Shown here piece after piece: positions 21,370-29,789 of a stretch of 64,000 bases of DNA. Every line of letters starts with the position of its first letter. Within the stretch, counting starts at the first letter, position 1. Where the stretch lies: positions 1-64,000 of the forward strand of contig JAJOZX010005780.1 of assembly GCA_023014485.1 (NCBI GenBank), read 5' to 3'. The notes below the pieces were generated by a model that had not been told where the DNA came from, made no database searches, and saw only the letters and a program-made list of their open reading frames with translations. The DNA comes from Bathynomus jamesi. Taxonomy: Eukaryota; Arthropoda; Malacostraca; Isopoda; Cirolanidae. The translations under genes were made by a program, and so were the position numbers.

Positions 21370-21430
21370 TGTTCTTGGGTTCGGAACCACGTAAAATTGT
21401 AGGTCCCCTCCGCCACCACGGAGGACATAC
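21370..21430 (+). mobile_element. Partial SINE core (5S/tRNA SINE tail)
   Basis: GGTTCGGAACCACGTAAAAT followed by TGTAGGTCCCCTCCG matches the body shared by the 5S SINE and SINE family B. The head is missing. Confidence 0.5.
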
Positions 21431-21511
21431 ACAATACACAATTACGAACACAGTTAGGTAGACCAGCCATGAGTGGATCCTAGGGTCATTGTTGGTCTGA
21501 AACATTATAAC

Positions 21512-21572
<61 letters not shown>

Positions 21573-21573
21573 A

Positions 21574-21627
<54 letters not shown>
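21512..21627. repeat. Long (TA)n with central (TG)n
   Basis: About 115 bp of TA dinucleotides interrupted by a GTGTGTGTGTG stretch. Confidence 0.95.
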
Positions 21628-21628
<1 letters not shown>

Positions 21629-22500
21629 GTTCATTACAATATGAGTTACTCAGGAAAATCATAGAAAACGTTGAAGTAGAAAGAGACTTTTTTTCAATCC
21701 CAAACGAAACTGTCACTTACTTAAACTATTACAGAGGGGCCCATTATCAACAGTAGGCCACAGACCTTTCTTCTTTTAGTTACGCCTCTGATAATAAAAT
21801 ATATACAGTATATTTATATAGCGCACAATATCAATGAATAACGTTTTCAAAGGCGTTTAGAAAAAAGGTATATGAGGAAATTATTAGGGGTGTGGATTGT
21901 AGGTTTGGGTATGCTGCGTATGCAGGTTCTTGGGATCTAGGCTGAACTGGCTGAGCGCTGCTGGCCTTTATTCAGCTCCTAAGATATTTATGTGTTTAAA
22001 GCTTAAAAATATAAAAAATTAACAATTACTTAAATAAAAATTCAGTAAATTACTCACGTTATAAAGACGAAGAGCAAAAAATCGGCGCGCCAGCACAAAT
22101 GCAACACCGCTTTAAAAATATTTACTTTATTTACTTAATTTTATTTTTCGCGCCAAAAATAGTGTCCTAGAGTGCTGATTGGTTATACTAGAAATCTCAG
22201 AAATGCGTTTGGCAACATAGCGATTTTTAACATATTTATTTAATTAATTTTCAACAAATAAAATAAATATATTATAATAAATTTATTTCAATAAAAATTT
22301 ATTTAAACGGACATAATTTATCAACGAATAAACTAAAGTTAATAATCCTAAACAATTTAAATATCAATTATTTTACTAGTATTAAAAAAAGTGGAAAATT
22401 TTTAATGCCGTTTTGTCGCCAACCTACGTTGCCGTGTTGGCACTTGTTTTGACCCCTGTGAACACCCCTGAAGTCTTATATAGTAATACGTCGAACAAAT
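21628..22500. other. AT-rich filler inside the hAT-like nest
   Basis: Holds TATACAGTATA at 21802 and many TTTATTTA words near 22240-22340. No coding or RNA feature that I can support. Confidence 0.4.
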
Positions 22501-22683
22501 TTAGGGCCCCCAACGGAAAGGGCCCGGTCCGGGGCCAGTCCGCGCCTGCAGTCCTAGCCCTCCCTATCGTGCACGGATTTCAACCCCACGAAAATGTTAC
22601 CCTTATATAGGTCGACCCCCTAATTTTTGCCTAAGAATTCAGTCTTAAAAACTCGACCTATACACGAGTATATACGGTATATG

Positions 22684-22912
22684 TTACGGCCTTTTTGCAA
22701 AATGGCCGGCTTATTTGCAAAAAGGCCAATATGATGGCCTTTTTGCAAATGGGCATTACAATGCTGGCCACTTTGGAAAAAGGCCAGCATATTGGCCATT
22801 TTGCAAAATAGCCGGCCGTTTTGCATCATAGCAAATATGCTTCCTGGACATTTTACAAAAATGACAAAGCCGTTAGGGTGCAAAAATGACAAAGCCTTTA
22901 GGGTGCGTTCAC
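22684..22912. repeat. GGCC-TTTTGCAAA minisatellite
   Basis: Seven or so imperfect units of about 22-30 bp in both orientations (CTTTTTGCAAAATGGCC, TTTGCAAAAAGGCC, ATTTTGCAAAATAGCCGG), then AAAAATGACAAAGCC twice. TTGCAAAA is self-complementary in part, so the array can form many small hairpins. Confidence 0.75.
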
Positions 22913-23041
22913 ACTAACATAGAATACAAAAATGCATTTATTGCAATAACATATGTTAACAAAATAAAACATAAAAAATATATGTGAACAAAATAAACGT
23001 AACAAAATAATCAAGCCTTCATATTTGTGAATATGCAGATC

Positions 23042-23213
23042 TCAATCAGACTTGATGGAGCAAGTGATGCCGCACGTGCATCTGCTGTTGCATGGGGCCT
23101 TGTTTTTGAAGCACTTGCAGCGCTTGCTTAGATAAGATTTCCTGCAGCCGCACGTTAAGAATCCCTGTCCATGCCCCATGGATTCTGATATTGCAACTTC
23201 ACGTAGACAGCAA
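23042..23213 (-). pseudogene. Cys-rich (CXC-like) tail fragment
   Basis: Minus-strand frame GHGQGFLTCGCRKSYLSK, then RCKCFKNKAPCNSRCTC and GITCSIKSD, stop at 23042-23044. The spacing of the Cys residues recalls the C-terminal CXC-type domain I know from integrase-like transposon proteins annotated as KRAB-A domain-containing 2-like. Only the last 57 codons are present. Assignment is tentative; a host CXC protein exon is the alternative. Confidence 0.45.
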
Positions 23214-23351
23214 CAATGAGAGAAGCAACAATAATTGTCTATTTTAGATGTTCAAAGTGTCTTTCTTCAACTTGAACACATTGTTCACAACGTCCCACTA
23301 CTGATCGATAGACATGTAAAAGTTTACTAGTTAATTTTAGAACAACTTGTG

Positions 23352-23378
23352 TACACACACACACACACACACACACAC
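23352..23378. repeat. (CA)n microsatellite
   Basis: CACACA run flanking the left end of the mini mariner-like element. Confidence 0.95.
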
Positions 23379-23389
23379 GTGTATATATA

Positions 23390-24290
23390 CAGGGCGTCCC
23401 AAAAAAATGTATACACACTTTAAATACTTATAAAGGCAGTGTTTATTGAAATACATTTCATTTTCAAAATGTAATAGAATCTACAGACATTATTTAATTG
23501 TTTTGTCAACGCCTGTTTTCAAACTGACGTTCGTTCTGGTCCAGGCACTGCTGATAACGCGAAGCAATGGAATCGCAAACATCACGAAACATTTCGTTTG
23601 GTATTTGTGTGCATTCTCGTTCAATGGCTGCTCTCAATTCAGCGACTGTTGCAGGTTTTATAGCGTAGACTTTGTCTTTTAAGTATCCCCATAAAAAAAG
23701 TCTAGTGGTGTGAGGTCTGGTGAACGCGGAGGGTATTCTACGAAACCCCTTCGTCCAATCCACATCCACATCGTGCCAAGTACCACTCGCAATACTCCAC
23801 TCTTCGGTCTGGATCATCTTCATTAATAGCATGGACTAATCTTGGAATGTAACTTTTCCATTGACAGCGCTTCAAAATGCGTTGGACAGACGATTCTGAA
23901 ATTCCTACCTCAGACTCGCTTGCCGCACAGATTTTCTTGGACTTTGGTGATACGTTTCCAGTACTCTTTCTTGCTTTGTGGGGCTTGTCGATGTCCGTGG
24001 TCTTCCGGAACGCTTCTTGTGGACATTCTGAACAGTTCCATCGGCTTCAAACTTATCTCTAATTCGAGTGATGGTAAGTCGCGTTGGTGGATCTGTTTGA
24101 AACTCCCTCCTAAACTGTCTTTGCACTTCAACTGCGTTTTCACACTTCCAGTAGCATTTTAGAATGAATTTCCTTTGTTCAAAGCTTAGTCTGACTGCCA
24201 TTATTAATTCTAATGGGTTTAACTTGGAAAGAAAGAAACATCAATTGAGCTATCAGCTGTTAAAGTGTGTATACATTTTTTTGGGACGCC

Positions 24291-24293
<3 letters not shown>
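23390..24293 (-). mobile_element. Internally deleted Tc1/mariner-like element 1
   Basis: Perfect inverted ends of about 34 bp beginning CAGGGCGTCCCAAAAAAATG, with TA on both outer sides (23388-23389 and 24294-24295). 904 bp. Encodes the first and last parts of a transposase on the minus strand, so it is non-autonomous but could be moved in trans. Confidence 0.9.
23506..24201 (-). pseudogene. Tc1/mariner-like transposase, core deleted
   Basis: Starts MAVRLSFEQRKFILKCYWKC at 24201. The helix-turn-helix DNA-binding half is kept ([26 protein letters not shown], the linker KRSGRPRTS). After a frameshift at about 23925 it continues [14 protein letters not shown] and [19 protein letters not shown], then a deletion removes the first two catalytic Asp. 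The last block is PPRSPDLTPLDFFLWGYLKD, with the third Asp, and ends QCLDQNERQFENRR at 23506. No activity expected; the retained HTH could compete for ends. Confidence 0.85.
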
Positions 24294-24343
<50 letters not shown>

Positions 24344-24368
24344 GTGTGTGTGTATATATATATATATA
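24294..24368. repeat. (TA)n with (TG)n
   Basis: TA tract with an internal GTGTGGTGTGTGTG, between mini-mariner 1 and a SINE. Confidence 0.95.
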
Positions 24369-24370
24369 TG

Positions 24371-24650
24371 CGCCTCGGTGGTGTAATGGTTAGCGTCGCT
24401 GATTAGAATCCATCGGCTCCGGGTTCGAGACCTGGTGACGTCAGCCGGCGCGCAGCAAAACCCAGCTGTTCATCCTTCCACACAATAAAGAAAGTGTTTG
24501 GTAGCTAAATGGGTACTCTGGCTGACCTAGTGTTTAAGACGCTGTGCTGCTGGTGAGGCGTGGTTCGGATTCCACATTAAACTGTAGGTGTAAGGTCGAG
24601 TGAAAAGCTTGACCTTCGTCAGAATGAACAATTCGGAAGCTAACCAAAGG
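24371..24650 (+). mobile_element. Dimeric tRNA-derived SINE (family B)
   Basis: Monomer 1: A box within GGTGGTGTAATGGTTAGCG, B box GGTTCGAGACC. Monomer 2: CTGACCTAGTGTTTAAGACG and B box GGTTCGGATTCC. The shared core TTCCACATTAAACTGTAGG follows, and the tail is AAAGCTTGACCTTCGTCAG. The tail equals the 3' end of LINE-X (29623-29640). Another full copy is on the minus strand at 49690-49947. Confidence 0.8.
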
Positions 24651-24795
24651 TTAAATCAAAGGTTATTGCGGTCCATAAATGACGATCGGGTGAGATATAC
24701 GAGTATTTATTTATTTGACCAATTTTACAATAGAAGTTTTAAGATTTGTGTGCAATGTCTGTATGGATTCTATCGTATGCGCGGACAAGTTTAAC

Positions 24796-24912
24796 TAAAT
24801 AATTTCCTCAATAATTTCTTAAATTATTTCCTAAATTATTTCCTAAATTATTTCCTAAATTATTTCCCAAATTATTTCCTAAATAATTTCCTAAATTATT
24901 TCCTAAATTAAA
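24796..24912. repeat. 12 bp tandem repeat
   Basis: Nine or so units of CCTAAATTATTT with slight variants. Confidence 0.9.
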
Positions 24913-25504
24913 TTACTTCCTAATGTGTGTAGTTAGAACAAAACCCATCTCATCTTTACCTTTGGACTACCCTGTATAATTATTTTGCGTAAATAATCAT
25001 AAAAAATAAAATACTTATTCAGAATCGTTTAAAAACATCCTATTCAATTCTGAGAATTATTATATTATTAAGATTTCGAAAGTCTTTTTTTTTTGTTTTT
25101 TTTTGTTTAAACGAGTACTTTTTTAATTAACGAAAACGCTGTCGGAATACGATATAAGTTATAACTAATTTGGACAAAGTCTTCTTTTTATATTTACGAG
25201 AAGAGACAAATTTTCTTTTTATTTAATAATCTTAAAGTTGTATTTTGTGGAAAAAAAAAGAAAATTATTTCCTAATGAAGGCGTTGTTTTTCGTACCGTA
25301 CATCCTGTGTGTAGTTTAACCTTGAATATCCTGTATAAAGTGTTGATATAGTTATGCTCCAATTGAATACCTGTTTGTATCAATGTTAATTTTTGTTATG
25401 TTAATGTACATGGTTTTAATATTTATTATTGTTCTTATTGAACTGGGAAATTGCCTGTAGTTTGTATGGCAATCAAAATAAAGTTTGTGTAGTGTATATC
25501 ATAT

Positions 25505-25507
<3 letters not shown>
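24913..25507. other. Non-coding, nothing recognised
   Basis: AT-rich, T-runs near 25085-25110. No supportable feature. Confidence 0.4.

Positions 25508-25591
<84 letters not shown>
25508..25591. repeat. (CA)n followed by (TA)n
   Basis: About 35 bp of CA then about 48 bp of TA, ending at the hAT target duplication. Confidence 0.95.
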
Positions 25592-25596
<5 letters not shown>

Positions 25597-25599
25597 TGT

Positions 25600-27060
25600 C
25601 AAAGCTGGGCACAAACCGTTAATCCGTTAATCGTTAATTAACGAAGTTAACTTTTTCGTTAACGATTTAACTTTTAAATTAACTTTGAAAATCATTATCG
25701 GACTAATTAACTTCCGTTACATTTAACTTCCGTTAACTCAAGTCCGTTAACCCAAAAAATTCATAAATAAACGTTTAAAAGTTTCTATTATTTTCAGTGC
25801 TGAGCAGGTGCGCAATTAATCCGCCACTGTTAATAGTGATGAACGAATTTCCATTTCCGCAGTGCAAAATCAGGCGATATATTTGTTTCCGTCGCCACAA
25901 TTTGTGTCTTACCAAATATGGTAGTTATTTATGACATTGGTTTGAGCAAAACATGGTCGACTGTAAAATCAGGCGGAAAGATTTGCCATTTGAGTTGAAT
26001 GTTTCAACTTCTTTCAAGAAATATCACGAGCATTTTAAGGCACTTTCAATAATATATATGTAACAATTACAACAAATAACTACATTCATTTCATTTGCAG
26101 TCTGTCTCTTGCGCAACATGTTTGTGCTAGTGAATATTTAAAAATAATCGTTGTAAAGTAAGTCATGTATATTTATAATATGTCTGTGATTACCTTATTA
26201 GTAGTCTCCTTGATACATTTCAAGAACCATAAAACTGATCAGGTAAGATTTCAATTCTCATGTCACTTTGATGACATAAATTAAGTCAATTGATGTCTTA
26301 CAATGGGAGCGTTTTCACCTTAACCCTTTATGTCCTGGCGGTACTTCTAGGTACCACATCTTTAAAATCTGCTGCTGCCTTCCATCCCAGGTTTCGCCTC
26401 ATCTGGTTGGACAAGTATGACAACACCAAGGTCGGCAGGGTGAGGAAAAGCATGGAGGGTACAGTCGAGGAGGCCATGAAGCAGCAGTCCAACGAAGTGG
26501 GCAGCAACAGTGGAGGCAGCAACAACGAGAAGGAGGAGGAGGATGACTTCTTCAGTGCTGTCATCCAGACAAAAGAGAGCAGCAGAAGCCACAGGTCACT
26601 CAAGGGCAAGGCCCAGAACTTGGTCAAGACCTGGCTGGAGACCAACTCCAAGGACTTGCTGACAGATGCTGCCTTCTTGGGTGAGCAAGTGTTGGTGGAT
26701 TTGTTCATCAAGTTCAACACAGCCATCCCCTCCAGTGCTGCAGTGGAGCGTTTGTTCTCTATGGGCAAGGACATCCTGAGGGCCAAGAGATCATCCCTGT
26801 CTGATGAAAACTTTGATATGCTAATTTTCATGAAGGGCAACATGCATCTCATGGACAAAATGGAGAACGAGAAGAAGAGGGAAAATTAAATTATATATAT
26901 ATTGTGTTTTTCATTTTTTTTATAATAAAAGTTAACGTTAACGGTTTATCGGTAACTTCCGTTACATGTTTAACGGATTAACGGTTAACGAAGTTAACTT
27001 TTTGGTTAACGGATTAGCGGTTAACGAAGTTAACTTTTTGGTTAACGGTGCCCACCACTG
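25600..27060 (+). mobile_element. Internally deleted hAT element (TTAAC family), 1461 bp
   Basis: Left end CAAAGCTGGGCAC (worn) and right end GTGCCCACCACTG match the ends of the full-length hAT at 40235-43685. A perfect 8 bp target duplication TATACTGT is at 25592-25599 and 27061-27068. Subterminal regions are full of GTTAACG and CGTTAA motifs. Only the last third of the transposase is present. Confidence 0.9.
26290..26889 (+). pseudogene. hAT transposase C-terminal part
   Basis: The ATG at 26290 is probably accidental: homology to the transposase at 42315-43258 begins at about 26374 (AAFHPRFRLIWLDKYDN). From there on it is intact to the stop at 26887-26889: acidic linker EKEEEDDFFS, SRSHRSLKGKAQNLVKTWLE, the hAT dimerisation block FNTAIPSSAAVERLFSMGKD, and RAKRSSLSDENFDMLIFMKG. 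The BED finger and the catalytic Asp blocks are missing. No stops over about 170 codons suggests either recent origin or a spared fragment. Confidence 0.85.
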
Positions 27061-27061
27061 T

Positions 27062-27064
<3 letters not shown>

Positions 27065-27149
<85 letters not shown>
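27065..27149. repeat. (TG)n followed by (TA)n
   Basis: GTGTGT run then TA run joining the hAT right flank to the LINE-X copy. Confidence 0.95.
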
Positions 27150-27152
<3 letters not shown>

Positions 27153-29689
27153 GACCAGGAGCAGGTAAAAATGCTACTAGCTTTAGCTGATGAATTTATG
27201 TTAACGCAAGAAATAACAGAAAACACAAGAAAAAACAACTGCCTAGATTTGGTACTCACAAACAACAGTAATCTAATTGATAATGTAGAAATCTCCCCAA
27301 CTATGATATCAGACCACAATATCATTGAAATAACAACTAATATAAAGGCAACAGGAAAGGAAAGAACACGCACAACAGAACGAAGCAAATTCGAATTTTT
27401 TAATTTTCACTCCAAAGCTATAAACTGGGAAGATGTGACATCCAGCATGGAAGTAATAGATTGGAAAACCATTTTCGAGGCCAAGACAACGGAAGAGATG
27501 CTAATGACGTTAGAGGAGAAGACGTTAGAAATTGTGGAAAAACATGTCCCAAAGATACAACAAAGAGGAAAGAAAGAAAAGCAGGTTCGAAAGACAAAAG
27601 AGGGCATTGTTCCGAAAGAGAAAAAGAGTGACTGCAAAATTAAGTAATTGTAAAGATAACAACATCAGAAAAATATTAAATGATAAACTACAAAGTATCG
27701 ATGTCGTCATACAAGAACAAATCGAGAAGCATACAGAAAAAGAAGAAGATGACGCTATAGAAGCGATAAAGGTTAACTCAAAGTACTTCTATAATTTCGC
27801 AAAAAGAAAGTCGAAAAACCAAGCGACTATCGGACCTTTAAAAAATGAGAACAGTGACTTATCTGATGATCTAACAGAAGTATCTGAAATATTAAAAGCT
27901 CAGTATGAATCATCTTTCAGTATCCCAAAAACTGACAAATTGATTTGCGATAGAAACGCGTTCTTTGAAGAAGAACCACAAGGGGAAAGTATAACGGATT
28001 TCGACTTCACGACGGATGATATTACACAAGCCATAGGGAAACTAAAAACACACTCAGCGGCAGGACCGGATAAATGGAATGCCACACTGATCAAAAACTG
28101 CAAGAATGCAATCGCTGAGCCCCTATACTGGATATGGAGACGATCATTAGACACGGGAGAAATACCGGGCATCCTGAAGAGCGCGAACATAGTCCCAATA
28201 TATAAAGGAGGAGATCGATCCCAGGCCAAAAACTATAGGCCAGTGTCGCTTACATCTCATCTCACTAAAATATTTGAAAGAATAGTTAGACAGAAAATCT
28301 ATGACTTTTTGGAAACTCAGAAAAAATTCAATGATAACCAACACGGGTTTCAATCAGGCAGATCATGCCTATCACAACTAATGGAACACTACAACAACAT
28401 TATTGATTCACTTGAAAGTAATGAAAACTATGATGTACTATACACAGACTTTGCTAAAGCGTTCGACAAGTGTGACCACGGAATCATAATACATAAACTG
28501 AAATATATGGGAATAACAGGAAAAGTAGGGAAATGGATATATAATTTCCTTAGTGAGCGGAGGCAAGTCGTTACAGTACAAGGAGTATCTTCATCAGAAT
28601 CAGAGGTCCTAAGCTCAGTACCACAAGGAACAGTATTAGCTCCACTACTCTTCATAATCATGCTAACTGACATAGATGAGGACGTTACCAGAGACAGCAC
28701 AGTAACATCCTTTGCGGATGACACAAAGATCAGTAGAAAAATAAGAAACCCAGAAGACATAGGATCTTTACAAACCGACATAAACAAAATCTACAAGTGG
28801 ACTGAAGACAACAATATGAAGTTTAACACCGAGAAATTTCAGCTATTACGGTACGGAAAAAGAGAAGGCCTAAAGTGCATGGAATATTATACCCCAAATG
28901 GACAGGAAATTCAGAGAAATTCCAGAGCAAAAGATTTAGGGGTTGTAATGACAGATGATGTGAAATTTGAAACACAAAATAAGATTGCAGTAAACAGAGC
29001 AAAGAGAATAACGGGTCAGATATTGATAACCTTTAAACGAAGGGATAGGAATGTAATGATTCCTCTACTGAAAACCCTGATCATACCCAAATTAGAATAC
29101 TGCTCGGTCCTAACTTCCCCATATAAAAAGAAGACATTAGACAGCTGGAGGGGATCCAAAGAAGCTTCACAGCCAAGATCAATGGGTGCAAAGAACTAAA
29201 TTACTGGGAAAGGTTACGAGAACTAGACCTATATTCACTGGAAAGGAGAAGAGAGAGATACACCATTATTTACACTTGGAAAATAATGGAGAAACTAGTC
29301 CCTAATCTTACTCTGAATCCCATAACTCCCCAAACAACGATGGAAAGTAGAAGCGGTAGACTGTCGTATTCCCAAATTGAAGGCGAGACAGGGAACATCC
29401 TTAACCCTGAAAGAAAATAGTTTTGTAGTGAGAGGACCAAAACTGTTTAATCAGTTGCCCAAAGACCTAAGAAACACGAAGGGAGTTGCAGTGGAAATCT
29501 TCAAAAGAAGACTAGACGCCTGGCTCAGAACAATCCCCGATGAGCCGGGCGTACCTGGCTATGTGAGGTGGAGAGCGCAAGAATCCAACTCACTACTTCA
29601 CCAGGCCAACTCGAGAGGAGGGGCGACAAGCTTGACCTTCGCGAAATGAGAAATCATCGCGCGGAACCTTTGTAAGGTTGTAAGGTTGT

Positions 29690-29693
<4 letters not shown>
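27150..29693 (+). mobile_element. LINE-X copy 1, 5'-truncated
   Basis: Begins in the middle of the endonuclease domain at EDQEQVKMLLALADEF next to a (TA)n and ends with the 3' tail GTAAGGTTGTAAGGTTGTAAGG, an 8 bp repeat tail as in CR1/L2-type LINEs. It is the mirror image of 29747-32238. Confidence 0.85.
27160..29649 (+). pseudogene. LINE-X ORF2 (partial endonuclease, reverse transcriptase)
   Basis: Endonuclease end: ITENTRKNNCLDLVLTNN and the SDH block TMISDHNIIEI. Linker rich in Lys/Arg (KKEKQVRKTKE), where an extra 4 bp at about 27575 shifts the frame relative to copy 2. RT blocks in one open frame 27532-29199: HSAAGPDKWNA, KNYRPVSLTSHLTKIFER, QHGFQSGRSCLSQLMEHYN, LYTDFAKAFDKCDHG, VPQGTVLAPLLFIIMLTDID, SFADDTKISRKI (active site), AKDLGVVMTDD. 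A lost A at about 29130 shifts the frame; the C-terminal part FVVRGPKLFNQLPKDLRNTK resumes at 29377 and ends GGATSLTFAK at 29649. CR1/L2-like RT. Three frameshifts make it inactive. Confidence 0.85.
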
Positions 29694-29721
<28 letters not shown>

Positions 29722-29746
29722 CGTATATATATATATATATATATAT
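29694..29746. repeat. (TA)n at the centre of the LINE-X inverted repeat
   Basis: TA run with a central ACGT, itself symmetric, separating the tail-to-tail LINE-X copies. Confidence 0.95.
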
Positions 29747-29789
29747 AACCTTACCTTACAACCTTACAAAGGTTCCGCGCGATGATTTC

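Larger units (their letters stand above)
16098..22548. mobile_element. Inner hAT-like TIR pair
   Basis: Left CAGGCGCGGACTGGCTC at 16098 and right (minus strand from 22548) CAGGCGCGGACTGGCCCC, both followed by GGGCCC-rich sequence, form inverted repeats like those of some hAT elements. No matching 8 bp target duplication was found. The interior is occupied by a CR1 LINE. Confidence 0.5.
15730..22680. mobile_element. Outer TIR pair of a nested transposon
   Basis: Left end about 15730-15830 holds CTCGTGTATAGGTCGA twice plus a related GAGTATAAGTCGA; right end 22605-22680 holds TATATAGGTCGACCCCC and, inverted, TCGACCTATACACGAGTATA. The two ends are inverted relative to each other. Just inside the left end an ATG opens MDSRRNMSEANSSF before a stop at the next insertion, perhaps the start of the lost transposase. 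Everything between is later insertion. Superfamily not assigned. Confidence 0.5.

Noticed and set aside
21473..21716. Open frames rich in Ile-Tyr repeats (also at 554, 2374, 27048, 34072, 35849, 39676)
   Set aside because: They are translations of (TA)n and (TG)n microsatellites and not genes.
22684..22912. CRISPR-like array
   Set aside because: Units are not separated by unique spacers, occur in both orientations and lie in a eukaryotic repeat context.
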